The position numbers and the translations under genes were made by a program. DNA of 64,000 bases from JACCVL01 sp963695375 (GTDB lineage: Bacteria; Actinomycetota; Actinomycetes; Propionibacteriales; Nocardioidaceae). Positions within the stretch are counted from its first letter, which is position 1; every line of letters begins with the position of its first letter. The notes beneath the pieces are model-generated. The model saw only the letters and a program-made list of their open reading frames with translations. It made no database searches and was not told where the DNA came from. Location of the stretch: contig OY968767.1 of the NCBI GenBank assembly GCA_963695375.1, positions 1 to 64,000 on the forward strand. The letters run 5' to 3'. This document shows, piece by piece, positions 47,109 through 58,255 of the stretch.

Positions 47109-47112
<4 letters not shown>
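45094..47112 (+). CDS. glgE: Maltosyltransferase GlgE
   Basis: GH13_3 enzyme that extends alpha-glucan with maltose-1-phosphate. About 672 residues. The N-terminal sandwich has YPVKAVVGETFSVQATVFRE. The nucleophile Asp is in RIFRVDNPHTKPVAFW, and the acid Glu in VFLSEAFTKPAMM. IYLPPIHPIGRVNRKG and NFFVNTPDILSTYLQ are diagnostic of GlgE rather than amylases. The start is set by the leaderless -10 box. It overlaps treS by 4 bases (GTGA). Confidence 0.94.
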
Positions 47113-48793
<1,681 letters not shown>

Positions 48794-48797
<4 letters not shown>

Positions 48798-50171
48798 GCG
48801 ACACCCTGGCCACACGGATCGAGGAGTACCTGCCACACCAGCGCTGGTTCGCCGGCAAGGGCCGTGACCACCGGGTCCGGGAGGTCCGCACGCTCGCCTG
48901 GGTCACCGCAGACGTCGACGTCCGGGTTCAGGTGGCACTGGCCGACGTGGACTCCGACTCCGGCAGCGACGTCTACCACCTGCCGCTGGCGCACCACACC
49001 GAGCGGCAGGAGCAGCTGGACCACGCCTACCTGGGCGAGTGGGGTGGCCGGCACGTCTACGACGCGCTGCACGACCGGGACGCGGTCGGGCTGCTCACCG
49101 CCGGGCTGGCGGGCGAGTCGCTGGACACCACCCTGCGGCTGCACACCGTCGCCAAGCGCACCCTGGACCGCGGCCGACCGAGCGTGCTGCTCACCGGCGA
49201 GCAGTCCAACAGCAACGTCGTGGTGGGCGACGACCTGCTGCTCAAGGTCTTCCGCCGGGTCGTGCCCGGCCGGAACCCCGACATCGAGGTGCTGGCCGCC
49301 CTCACCGAGGCGGGCTCCCACGAGGTGGTCCCGATGGTGGGCTGGCTCGAGGGTCGCGACGACGCGACGGGCGAGCCGATCGACCTGGCCATGCTGTCGG
49401 ACTTCCTCCGCACGGCGACCGACGGCTGGGACCTCGCGCTGACCAGCGTGCGCGACCTGTTCGCCGAGCGTGACCTGCACCCGGACGAGGTCGGCGGCGA
49501 CTTCGCCTCCGAGTCGCACCGCCTCGGAGCCAGCACCGCCCGGCTGCACGGCGAGCTCGCCCGGCACCTGCCCACCGCGACCTGGAGCGCCGCCGACCTG
49601 TCCACGGCTGCCGACCGGATGCGGGCCCGGCTGGACGTGGCGGTCGGCGAGGTCCCGGAGCTGACGGCGCACGCCGCCGGCCTCGCGGGCGCCTTCGACG
49701 CGATGGCCGGCTTCGGCTCCGACGTCCCGGTCCAGCGGGTGCACGGCGACTTCCACCTCGGCCAGGCGCTGCGCACCCTGGACGGCTGGCGGATCATCGA
49801 CTTCGAGGGAGAGCCCGCCACCCCGCTGGCGGCCCGGACCGCGCTGGACTCGCCGTGGCGGGACGTCGCCGGGATGCTCCGGTCGTTCGAGTACGCCGCC
49901 CAGTCGCAGTGGGCGGACCTGCTCGGTGACCACCAGCTCGCCCAGCGGGCGCTGGAGTGGGCGGCGCGGAACCGGGTGGCGTTCCTCGCCGGGTACGCCG
50001 AGGAGTCCGGATCCGACCCAGAAGGCTCACGCGGCCTTGCTGCGCGCGTACGAGACCGACAAGGCGGTGTACGAGGTGGTCTACGAGAGCAGGAACCGAC
50101 CGAGCTGGCTGCCGATCCCGCTGCGGGCCGTGACCCGGCTCGCCCAGGAGCCCAGCGGAGGCGACGCATGA
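48794..50171 (+). CDS. pep2: Maltokinase, one frameshift
   Basis: Phosphorylates maltose to maltose-1-phosphate for GlgE. About 458 residues from GTG 48794. Opening EEYLPHQRWFAGKGRDHRV is the family N-cap. Kinase blocks are DLLLKVFRRVVPGRNPDIEV, the catalytic loop VQRVHGDFHLGQALR and the metal Asp in RIIDFEGEP. Near 50,019 (GATCCGACCCAGAAGG) the frame slips by one base. The correct C-terminus, AHAALLRAYETDKAVYEVVY through PSGGDA, is readable in the next frame and ends at 50,171 in ATGA overlap with glgB. Treat as an intact gene with a sequencing slip. Confidence 0.9.
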
Positions 50172-52354
50172 CCAGGTCCGGCACCGGCACCCCGCAGCCC
50201 GTGGAGACGGCCGCTCTCGACGCGCTCGTCGAGGGGCGGCACCACGACCCGCACAGCATCCTCGGTGCGCATCCGCACGCGGGCGCCGTCACGATCCGCA
50301 CCCTGCGGCCGCTGGCGGACAGCGTGTCGGTGCAGCACGCCGGCGGGCTGGTCCCGCTGCGGCACGAGCACGGCGGTGTCTGGGTCGGCGTGGTGGAGCT
50401 CCCCGAGGTCACCGACTACCGGCTGGTGGTGCGCTATCCCGGGAGCGAGGACCTGCGCGTCGACGACGCCTACCGCTACCTCCCCACCGTCGGCGAGATC
50501 GACCTGCACCTGATCGGCGAGGGCCGGCACGAGCAGCTCTGGGACGTGCTCGGCGCCCACGTCCGGCAGTACGACAGCGTCGGCGGCGTGGTGCACGGCA
50601 CCTCGTTCGCCGTCTGGGCGCCGAACGCCCGCGGTGTCCGTGTGGTCGGGGACTTCAACCACTGGGACGGACAGTCCACTCCGATGCGGGCGATGGGCTC
50701 GTCCGGGGTCTGGGAGCTGTTCGTCCCGGACACCGGTGCCGGCACGAGGTACAAGTTCGCCGTGCTCGGCGCCGACGGGCAGTGGCGCACGAAGGCCGAC
50801 CCGCTGGCCACCCATACCCAGCGACCGCCGGAGACGGCGTCGGTGGTCTACGAGTCGGACTACGCCTGGGCCGACGACGCCTGGCTGGCACACCGCGCCT
50901 CGCAGACCCCGCACACCGCGGCGATGAGCGCGTACGAGGTGCACCTCGGATCGTGGCGCAGGGACCGCAGCTACCGCGAGCTGGCCGACGAGCTGGTCGC
51001 GTACGTCGCCGATCTGGGCTTCACCCACGTCGAGCTGCTGCCGGTGGCCGAGCACCCGTTCGGCGGATCCTGGGGCTACCAGGTGACCGGCTACTTCGCC
51101 CCGACCTCGCGCTTCGGCGCCCCGGACGACTTCCGCTACCTCGTCGACAGGCTGCACCAGGCAGGTGTCGGTGTGATCCTGGACTGGGTGCCCGCGCACT
51201 TCCCCAAGGACGACTTCGCGCTGGCCAGGTTCGACGGCACCCCGCTCTATGAGCACGCCGACCCCCGGCGGGGTGAGCAGATGGACTGGGGCACCTACGT
51301 CTTCGACTTCGGCCGGAGCGAGGTCCGCAACTTCCTGGTGGCCAACGCGCTGTACTGGCTGGAGGAGTTCCACATCGACGCGCTGCGTGTCGACGCGGTC
51401 GCCTCGATGCTCTACCTCGACTACTCCCGCGAGGACGGCCAGTGGGAGCCGAACCAGTACGGCGGGCGGGAGAACCTCGAGGCAGTGGCCTTCCTGCAGG
51501 AGGTCAACGCCACCTGCCACAAGCGGGTGCCCGGCGTCACCCTGATCGCCGAGGAGTCCACCTCGTGGCCGGGCGTCACCCGTCCGACGCACCTCGGCGG
51601 GCTCGGCTTCGGGCTGAAGTGGAACATGGGCTGGATGCACGACTCGCTGGGCTACGTCACCCACGACCCGGTGCACCGGCAGTACCACCACCACCAGATG
51701 ACGTTCGCGATGATGTACGCCTACTCCGAGCACTTCGTGCTGCCGCTGAGCCACGACGAGGTGGTGCACGGCAAGGGTTCGCTGCTGCGGAAGATGCCGG
51801 GCGACCGGTGGCGGCAGCTGGCGACCCTGCGGGCCTACCTCGCGTTCATGTGGGCGCACCCCGGCAAGCAGCTGCTCTTCATGGGCGGTGAGATCGCCCA
51901 GGACAACGAGTGGTCGGAGGAGCGCGAGCTGGACTGGTGGCTGCTGGACGATCCGTCGCACGCCGGCGTGCAGTCGCTGGTGCGGGACCTGAACGGGGTC
52001 TACCGGGACTCGCCCGCGCTGTGGCGCTCCGACTCCGATCCGGCCGGCTTCGCCTGGATCGACGCCAACGACTCCAGCAACAACACGTTCAGCTTCCTGC
52101 GCACCGACGGCGAGCAGCGCCTCGTCTGCGTGGCGAACTTCGCCGCGGTGCCGCACGAGGGATACCGGCTCGGGCTGCCGGCCGCCGGCCGGTGGACCGA
52201 GGTCGTCAACACCGACTCGGACGCCTACCGCGGCTCCGGGGTGGGCAACCTCGGCGGCGTGGACGCGGTGGCCGAGGGGTGGCACGGCCAGCCCGCCTCC
52301 GCCACGGTGACCGTGCCGCCGCTCGGCACGGTGTGGTTCCGCTTCGACGGTTGA
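50168..52354 (+). CDS. glgB: 1,4-alpha-glucan branching enzyme
   Basis: GH13_9 enzyme adding alpha-1,6 branches, 728 residues. A first N-terminal module (GRHHDPHSILGAHPH) precedes CBM48 (FAVWAPNARGVRVVGDFNHW). The nucleophile Asp is in DALRVDAVASMLYLDYSR, the acid in LIAEESTSWPG, and the third Asp in LPLSHDEVVHGKGSL. Final gene of the glgE-treS-maltokinase-glgB operon, which converts trehalose to branched alpha-glucan. Confidence 0.95.
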   Translation: MTRSGTGTPQPVETAALDALVEGRHHDPHSILGAHPHAGAVTIRTLRPLADSVSVQHAGGLVPLRHEHGGVWVGVVELPEVTDYRLVVRYPGSEDLRVDDAYRYLPTVGEIDLHLIGEGRHEQLWDVLGAHVRQYDSVGGVVHGTSFAVWAPNARGVRVVGDFNHWDGQSTPMRAMGSSGVWELFVPDTGAGTRYKFAVLGADGQWRTKADPLATHTQRPPETASVVYESDYAWADDAWLAHRASQTPHTAAMSAYEVHLGSWRRDRSYRELADELVAYVADLGFTHVELLPVAEHPFGGSWGYQVTGYFAPTSRFGAPDDFRYLVDRLHQAGVGVILDWVPAHFPKDDFALARFDGTPLYEHADPRRGEQMDWGTYVFDFGRSEVRNFLVANALYWLEEFHIDALRVDAVASMLYLDYSREDGQWEPNQYGGRENLEAVAFLQEVNATCHKRVPGVTLIAEESTSWPGVTRPTHLGGLGFGLKWNMGWMHDSLGYVTHDPVHRQYHHHQMTFAMMYAYSEHFVLPLSHDEVVHGKGSLLRKMPGDRWRQLATLRAYLAFMWAHPGKQLLFMGGEIAQDNEWSEERELDWWLLDDPSHAGVQSLVRDLNGVYRDSPALWRSDSDPAGFAWIDANDSSNNTFSFLRTDGEQRLVCVANFAAVPHEGYRLGLPAAGRWTEVVNTDSDAYRGSGVGNLGGVDAVAEGWHGQPASATVTVPPLGTVWFRFDG

Positions 52355-52362
52355 GTCGGCGC

Positions 52363-52674
52363 TCAGCCCCCCTGGTAGACCTTGTCGAGCTGGGCGCTGC
52401 ACTCGCTGAGAGCGTCCATGTCCGCTGCGGTCAGCTCGCCGTCGGACGAGGCCTTGGCGATCCGTGCGGTGAGGTTTGACAGGTTGCCGGTCTCGGCCCC
52501 GAAGTCCTTCTGTGCCTGCTGGAGCTTCGCCATCGTCGCCACGACCTTGCAGTAGGTGAGCACGTCCGGGTTGGTCGCCTCGGCCGGCTCGTTCGGCGCG
52601 CTCGGCCGGACGGTGCTCGTGGGCTGTGCAGCCCGGCCACGACTGTCGGCTGCCGCACCTAGAATCGAACACAT
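52363..52674 (-). CDS. Small secreted-type protein of unknown function
   Basis: Up to 103 residues, not recognised. The C-terminal part, from PDVLTYCKVVATMAKLQQ to ECSAQLDKVYQGG, looks like a small helical domain with two cysteines, of the kind often found after an actinobacterial lipoprotein signal. The upstream part (Thr/Ser/Pro-rich) fits a lipoprotein linker, but no proper signal peptide is in frame. The start at 52674 shares its CATG with the divergent HNH gene, so it may be wrong, or the 5' end may be disturbed. It ends 8 bases from glgB. Confidence 0.45.
   Translation of the reverse strand: MCSILGAAADSRGRAAQPTSTVRPSAPNEPAEATNPDVLTYCKVVATMAKLQQAQKDFGAETGNLSNLTARIAKASSDGELTAADMDALSECSAQLDKVYQGG
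52660..52665 (+). promoter_or_regulatory. -10 box for leaderless HNH gene
   Basis: TAGAAT ends 7 bases before ATG 52673. This is the closest match to the -10 consensus among the leaderless starts. Confidence 0.55.
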
Positions 52675-54188
52675 GTTCGACGTCGCGATCCCGCTGGACG
52701 CGGTCTCCTCGGGTCCCCCCTCGGCCACCGGGCGGATCGAGCAGATCGTTGCGCTCGAACGGCAGATCGCCCGACTGCAGGCCGAGCAGGCCGAGCTGGT
52801 CGCCGCGCACGCCTCGCGGACGGCGCCCGGCGCCGATCGCGGTGTCGCCGCCGAGGTGGCGCTGGCCCGCGGCGTGTCGGTGACCGCCGCCGAGCACCAA
52901 TTGGCCGCGGCGCAGGTGCTCGTCGCCGAGCTGCCCGAGCTGTTCGAGCTGCTGCACCGCGGCGAGGTGTCGTGGGCCGGCGTGCGGGCGGTGATCCACG
53001 AGACCGCCGGTGTGCAGCCGGCGGTGCGCCTCGAGATCGACCGGCGACTGGCGGCCGCCGTCGAGCTGACCGCAGCCGAGTCCCGTCCGGTCGGCACGCC
53101 CGGCCCCCCTCTGGACCCGACCGTGGACCCGACCGTGGACCCGACCGTGGACCCGACCTGGACCCGACGGCTGGCCGGCGCCGCCGCCTGAGGATGAGCC
53201 GCCGCCCGGGGCGATGGTGTCGCGGCCGGCCACGATGGTGGAGGTGGTGCACGGCCGGTGCCGGCTCACGGTGCTCCCCGCCGAGCGGCCGCGGGGGGCG
53301 ACGGTGGCCCGGCTCGCCGCGGCGGCCCGCCGGCTGGTGCTGCTCCTGGACGGCGCGGCGACCGACGCCCGCGCCGAGCGCTCCCGGGCCGACCGGCACG
53401 TGCGGCTGCTGCCGGCCCCGGACCCGCGCGACGGCACCGGCACCCTGCTGGCGGTGCTGCCGGCGGAGCACGCCGCCGCCTGCTGGCGCGCCCTGGACTG
53501 CCACGCGCGGGGCAGACGCGCCGACGGCGACGACCGCTCCATCGGCCAGTTGATGGCCGACACGCTCGTCGAGCGCCTGACCGGCCTGGCAGCGGCGACC
53601 GGCCTGCCGCCGCCGGCCGCGCAGGTCGGGGTGTTGGTCAAGGCCAGCACCCTGCTGGGCACGGACGACGCCCCCGCCTCCCTGCACGGGCACGGCCCGC
53701 TCCCGGCCGCCGCCGCCCGCGCCCTGTGCGCTGCGCCCCGAGCGCGGTTGCGCCGGGTCGTGGTCGACGACACCGGACACGTGCTCACCGTCGACCGCGG
53801 CACCCGCCCGGGCCAGCCGGCCACCGCCGGCGAGCTCCGGCGGTGGCTGCGGCAGCCCGCAGACTGGACGGTCGCCGCCACCAGCACCGGACGACGGTTC
53901 TTCACCGGCCCGCTGCGGGCTCTGATCGGCTGGCGCGACGTCACCTGCCGGATGCCGGTCTGCGACAGCCGGATCACCGACGTCGACCACATCACCGCGC
54001 ACACCACCGGGGGACCCACCGCCGCGGGCAACGGGCAGGGCCTGTCCGCGCGCTGCCACCACCTGCGCGATCTCCCCGGCTGGCACGTCGGGGGCACCGC
54101 CGCCTCCAGCACCTGGACCACGCCCACCGGACACCGATACACCTCCCGACCCCCGCCGGCACTCGGCTGGGCGAGCGAGCCGCCCTAG
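52673..54188 (+). CDS. DUF222/HNH endonuclease domain protein (13E12-repeat family), one frameshift
   Basis: About 505 residues in two readable halves. The first (MFDVAIPLDAVSS onward) is the DUF222 helical domain with VALARGVSVTAAEHQLAAAQ and VRAVIHETAG. The second contains the rest of DUF222 and a C-terminal HNH module: CRMPVCDSRITDVDHITAHT, then GPTAAGNGQGLSARCHH. Cys pairs, the DH, the Asn and the final His are in place. Between about 53,110 and 53,210 the frame changes, next to a 12-bp tandem repeat and a proline-rich linker. This family is multicopy in actinobacteria (the 13E12 repeat proteins of mycobacteria). Its nuclease activity and mobility are inferred. Confidence 0.75.
53112..53170. 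repeat. 12-bp tandem repeat inside the HNH gene
   Basis: Three exact TGGACCCGACCG units (53112-53147) are followed by an 11-base copy (53148-53158) and a variant 12-base copy (53159-53170). The 11-base copy lacks one G. The units encode Val-Asp-Pro-Thr repeats before the frame change. Confidence 0.8.
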
Positions 54189-54195
54189 CCGACGC

Positions 54196-54801
54196 TCAGA
54201 AGTCGACGCGCAGCACGACGCGCCGCGGGGTGGGACGGGAGACCACCGAGAAGCCGGCGTCGACGAAGACCGCCTCGGTGCCGACGTGCAACTCCTCCGC
54301 GATCGCGTGAGTCGTGGTCATCGGATAGCCCTCGAGCGCCGCGGCCCCTCGCTCACGGGCGAAGTCGACCGCGGCGCGGGCGAGTGCCCGGCTGACGCCA
54401 CGTCTGCGGAAGCCCGCGCGGGTGAAGAAGCAGGTGACCGCCCAGACGCTGTGGTCGGCCTTGTCCTCCGATCGATCCGCCCAGGGCACCCGGTTGTTGC
54501 GCACCAGGCCCGAGTAGGCCGGACGCGGCTCGACCGCGCACCAGCCGACCGGCACTCCGTCGAGATAGCCGACGAGGCCGCTGGTCGTCCCGGAGTCGGG
54601 TGACCCGGCGTCGGTCTGCTCGCGCAGCCGTTGGGCGCGCTCCTCGGCCGGGAACGAGGCGAAGGACTCCCGTGGCCGCAGCTTGTACCGCTGGCACTGG
54701 CACCGGGCCCCCTGGCCCCGGGTGCCGAAGACCGCCTGCAGGTCCTCCCAGCTCGCCTCGTTGGCGGGGACGACCGCGAGGACGGGTCCGGGTCCTGCCA
54801 T
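54196..54801 (-). CDS. GNAT-family N-acetyltransferase
   Basis: 201 residues. Acetyl-CoA-binding motif A is VTCFFTRAGFRRRGVSRALA (V-x-x-x-x-R-x-x-G pattern), followed by AAVDFARERGAAALEGYP. GYLDGVPVGWCAVEPR is the conserved strand-4 region. An early CQCQRYKLRP segment with two cysteines resembles the N-terminus of a known actinobacterial GNAT subgroup. It starts 3 bases after the SBP56 gene, in one operon. Substrate unknown. Confidence 0.8.
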   Translation of the reverse strand: MAGPGPVLAVVPANEASWEDLQAVFGTRGQGARCQCQRYKLRPRESFASFPAEERAQRLREQTDAGSPDSGTTSGLVGYLDGVPVGWCAVEPRPAYSGLVRNNRVPWADRSEDKADHSVWAVTCFFTRAGFRRRGVSRALARAAVDFARERGAAALEGYPMTTTHAIAEELHVGTEAVFVDAGFSVVSRPTPRRVVLRVDF

Positions 54802-54804
54802 GCC

Positions 54805-56208
54805 CTATCGATAGCAGTACGAGTCCGACGAGGCGTCGCCACCCTGCAGCCGCACCTGATGCACGCGGCGCCCGCGAAACTCGTCGCCGTGCGGGAAGAA
54901 CCGCTCGTCCACGCTGATCCCGCCGCCGGGATCGACGTCCAGCTTCGCCATCCAGGCGCCGACGCCGTCGGGGTAGAACTGCTCATCCCAGGCGCCGTAC
55001 AGCGAGTTGGTGAAGTAGACCCGGCGCCCGTCCCGACTCACCTCGACCATCTGCGGGCCGCCGGACAGCGGCTCGTCGGAAGCGGCGGGGTGTGCGGTCC
55101 GGCGCACGATGCCGCCGAGATGGACCGATCCGACCTCGCGCGGGGACGTGGGATCCGAGACGTCGTACTGCTTCATCTCGCCGGTGCCCCAGCACGACAC
55201 GTACAGGAAGCGGTCGTCCACCGACAGGTCGATGTCGGTGATGATCGGAGGGACGGCGCCGAAGGGTTTGAGCGCCGGCGGCAGCAGGTCCGGATCCGCG
55301 GGCTCGGCGGGGATCGTGATCACCTTGTCCGCCTGCCACCGACCGCCTTCCCGGTGCCAGCGGAAGATCGAGCCGGACAGGTCCTCGGTGGAGATCACCA
55401 CACCGACGAATCCCCAGGTGGCCTCGGGGTCGTGCGAGGGCCGCAGCTCGAGCGCCATCTGGTGGTGGGCGCCGAGGTCGACCTCCTGGACGTGTGTGCC
55501 GCCGTCGAGGTCCCAGAAGTGGATCGAGTGCCCGTACTTGTTGCCCAGCAGCAGCTCGGGCACGATGCCGCCCTCCACCATCGCCGGCGTGCCCCACTCG
55601 CTGCTGATCAGGGTGTTCTGCCGCAGGTGCCACCAGGCGTCGTAGGCGAGGTACTGCGGCCCGCGGTTCCGCTCCCACGGGCCGATCACGTCGAACGTGC
55701 TGTGGTCGAGCAGCGCGATGCCACCGGGGCCGTCGTCACCCGCACCCGTCCCCAGACAGGTCATGAAGACCCCCTCCGGTCCGCAGTGCAGCGTGTGCGG
55801 GCGGGAGTACCCGGCCTTCTCGGCCAGCTCGGCGGCCTCGATCGTCTTGTGCAGCGACGGTTGTCTAGGGTCGGCCGCGGTGTCGTAGACGTAGATGTTC
55901 GAGGAGCGGAGACCGGGGACGAGGAGGAACCGCCGCTTGAGGTCGGACATGTCGTGCCCCTCGTGCATGAAGGCACTGCTGCACGCGTTCCAGCCGAAGT
56001 GGTGGAACTCGTCCCCGAGTCGCGGGGAGTCCACCCAGCCGACCACTCGGCCGTAGTCGTCGGAGCTCGGGTCGACGTCCAGCACCGTCAACGCGTCGGG
56101 CTGGTCCCCCTCGCGGTCGAAGGCCACCACGTAGGCGAGGGACTCGGCGGGCGCGGAGGCCGCCTCGGCGGCGGTCCGATAGAAGGTCGGGTCCAGTGTC
56201 GTCGGCAT
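54805..56208 (-). CDS. Selenium-binding protein 56 family (methanethiol oxidase-like)
   Basis: A 467-residue beta-propeller of the SBP56 family. Some members are copper-dependent methanethiol oxidases that release sulfide, formaldehyde and peroxide. The conserved metal-site histidines are visible in EFHHFGWNACSSAF, GYSRPHTLHCGPEG, LGAHHQMALELRPSHDP and RVHQVRLQGGDASSDSYCYR. ITDIDLSVDDRFLYVSCWG is the family hallmark. The start MPTTLDPTFYRT is preferred because AGCGAGG lies 8 bases upstream; GTG 56217 is in frame. Methanethiol oxidase activity is inferred from family. Confidence 0.88.
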   Translation of the reverse strand: MPTTLDPTFYRTAAEAASAPAESLAYVVAFDREGDQPDALTVLDVDPSSDDYGRVVGWVDSPRLGDEFHHFGWNACSSAFMHEGHDMSDLKRRFLLVPGLRSSNIYVYDTAADPRQPSLHKTIEAAELAEKAGYSRPHTLHCGPEGVFMTCLGTGAGDDGPGGIALLDHSTFDVIGPWERNRGPQYLAYDAWWHLRQNTLISSEWGTPAMVEGGIVPELLLGNKYGHSIHFWDLDGGTHVQEVDLGAHHQMALELRPSHDPEATWGFVGVVISTEDLSGSIFRWHREGGRWQADKVITIPAEPADPDLLPPALKPFGAVPPIITDIDLSVDDRFLYVSCWGTGEMKQYDVSDPTSPREVGSVHLGGIVRRTAHPAASDEPLSGGPQMVEVSRDGRRVYFTNSLYGAWDEQFYPDGVGAWMAKLDVDPGGGISVDERFFPHGDEFRGRRVHQVRLQGGDASSDSYCYR

Positions 56209-56332
56209 GCCGATCACCTCGCTGCGAGGCTAGGACGGCACAACTTCTGCCCGCAAGGGCAATGGTCCCGAACGCGTCCGGGAACTAGCGTCGAACGCAC
56301 ACTGACGTCGATCCCCGCGCGAGGACAGTGTC

Positions 56333-57311
56333 ATGATTCGAGTACTGGCTGTTGGTGTCACCCTGGCCGCACTGTCCGTCACGCCGACCGCGGTGGTCTC
56401 CGCGGCCGACGACCCGGCGGCTGATCCCCGGGCCGGCGCACCGTTCCCCGCCCGCATCGCCCTGCCGGACGGCTTCTTCCCCGAGGGCATCACCCGGATC
56501 CGCCGGGTGGCCTTCGTCGGCTCGCTCGTCGACGGAGCGATCCAGCAGCAGAACCTGCGGACCGGACGCAGCCGGCAGTTCGCCCCCTCGCCCGGGCGCC
56601 GGCAAGATCGCGGTCGGGATGGACGTCGACCGGCGCGGCCGGCTGTGGGTGGCCGGCGGCGGGCCGGGCCTCGACCCCGCGGTGGCACCGAGCATCCGGG
56701 TGTACGACACCAGGACCGGCGCCCTGCTGCTGGACCGACGCGTCGACGCCGGCTTCCTCAACGACGTGGTGGTCACCCGGCGGGCCGCCTGGTTCACCGA
56801 CTCGTTCAGCCCGCGGCTGATCCGCGTGCCGATCGCCCGCGACGGGTCGATCGGCGCCCCCGAACCGGTGCGGCTGGCGGGCGACTGGACCCAGGTGGAC
56901 GGCTTCAACGCCAACGGCATCGTCGCCACACCACGGGGCGGCCGGTTGATCGTGGCGCAGTCGACCGCACCGGACGGACCGGGCGCGGCCCTGTACGTCG
57001 TGCGGGCGTTGCGTGGCCCGGACCGACTGCGAGCCGACCGGATCCGGCTGAGCGACACGCTCGCCGGCGCCGACGGTCTCGTCCTGGTCGGCCGCACGCT
57101 GTACAGCGTCGCCGGTCCGCCGGGAGTGGTGAAGCTCCGGTTGAACCGCGCCCTGACCCGGGCCGGGGTCCTGCGCACCCTGCCGGTCCCGGGGGCGGTG
57201 ACCCCCACGACGGCGGCCGTGTTCGCGCATCGGCTGTACGTCGTCGACGCCAAGTTCCCGCTCTTCGGGGACCCGACCGTCCCCTTCCAGACGACGGCCA
57301 TCCGGCGGTAG
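56333..57311 (+). CDS. Secreted propeller-like protein, one frameshift
   Basis: About 326 residues. A signal peptide MIRVLAVGVTLAALSVTPTA ends near ADDPAADP. The mature part has NHL/SMP-30-like repeats: ALPDGFFPEGITRI, VGMDVDRRGRLWVAGGGPG, NDVVVTRRAAWFTDSF and TPRGGRLIVAQST. The frame slips by one base near 56,595, in the C/G-rich CGCCCGGGCGCCGG. Both halves are clearly one gene. AGGACAG precedes the ATG and TAGCGT at 56286-56291 is a likely -10, giving a normal leader. Function unknown; perhaps a sugar lactonase-like binder. Confidence 0.75.
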
Positions 57312-57324
57312 CCGACCCCTCGGT

Positions 57325-57330
57325 TAGCGT
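57325..57330 (+). promoter_or_regulatory. -10 box for GNAT-Nudix gene
   Basis: TAGCGT ends 6 bases before GTG 57337, consistent with a leaderless transcript. Confidence 0.45.
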
Positions 57331-57336
57331 GGCGGC

Positions 57337-58245
57337 GTGGACGTGGCCGCCGGGCAGGACGACCTGCGAGACGGCGACATCGTGTTGCGCCCCGGCGAGC
57401 CCGCCGAGCCCGCCGAGGACGACGTGATGAGCTTCGTCGTCGAGCGGGGCGGCGAGGTGGCCGGCAACGTGCAACTGCGCCGCGGCGCCGACGGGTCGGC
57501 ACGGTTGAGGTGGTCGCTGCTGCCCGGCCACGAGGGCCGGGGCACCGGGGTGCGCGCCGTGCGCCGGCTGGTGACCTACGCGTTCGACCAGCTCGGGATG
57601 TCACGGGTGGAGGCGTACGTGCGGCCGCACGATTGGCGCTCGCTGCGGCTGGCGGGCCGAGCGGGGCTGCGCCGCGAGGGCGTGCTGCGCGGGCACGAGG
57701 ACACCGACGGCACCCGCACCGACGACGTGCTGCTGGCCCGGCTGGTCGGCGATCCCGAGCCGACCACGCAGCCGGGCTTCCGGGCCGTGCTGAACGCGGG
57801 GCTGCCGACGAAGCGGGTCATCGCGCAGGGGCTGCTGCGCGACGAGCGCGGCCGGGTGCTGCTCTGTGAGCTGGTCTACAAGCCGGACTGGGACCTGCCC
57901 GGCGGTGTCGTCGAGCCGCACGAGTCGCCCCGTGACTGCCTCGCCCGCGAGGTGGGCGAGGAGCTCGGGATCAGCGTGCGGGTGGGCGACCTGCTCACCG
58001 TGGACTGGCTGCCGCCCTGGGCCGGCTGGGACGACGCGTGCCTGTTGGTGTTCGACCTCGGCCGCATCGACACCGGGGTGACCCGGCGGATGCGACTCGA
58101 GCCACGCGAGATCGCGGCGGTGCACTGGGCCGACCGGCAGGTGGTCGCGGCGCGCTGCCGGCCGCAGGTCGCCGACCGGCTGGCGCTGCTGACCGGCCCC
58201 GGACCGGTCCCCGCCTTCCTGCACAGCGGTCGCCCGCCCGGCTGA
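57337..58245 (+). CDS. GNAT acetyltransferase-Nudix hydrolase fusion
   Basis: 302 residues with two enzyme domains. Residues 1-130 form a RimJ/RimL-type GNAT: LRWSLLPGHEGRGTGVRAVR (acetyl-CoA loop) and SRVEAYVRPHDWRSLRLAGR. Residues about 155-290 are a Nudix fold with the box GGVVEPHESPRDCLAREVGE followed by ELG (G-x5-E-x7-RE-x2-EE-like). PDWDLPGGVVE is well conserved. The linker is short (LVGDPEPTTQPGFRAV). Both active sites look intact. Substrates are unknown. It ends 10 bases from a convergent gene. Confidence 0.85.
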   Translation: MDVAAGQDDLRDGDIVLRPGEPAEPAEDDVMSFVVERGGEVAGNVQLRRGADGSARLRWSLLPGHEGRGTGVRAVRRLVTYAFDQLGMSRVEAYVRPHDWRSLRLAGRAGLRREGVLRGHEDTDGTRTDDVLLARLVGDPEPTTQPGFRAVLNAGLPTKRVIAQGLLRDERGRVLLCELVYKPDWDLPGGVVEPHESPRDCLAREVGEELGISVRVGDLLTVDWLPPWAGWDDACLLVFDLGRIDTGVTRRMRLEPREIAAVHWADRQVVAARCRPQVADRLALLTGPGPVPAFLHSGRPPG

Positions 58246-58255
58246 GCCGTCCCGC

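Noticed and set aside
53112..53170. Repeat array as an origin iteron or regulatory array
   Set aside because: The units are inside a coding region, are only 12 bp, are tandem without spacers and encode a simple peptide repeat.
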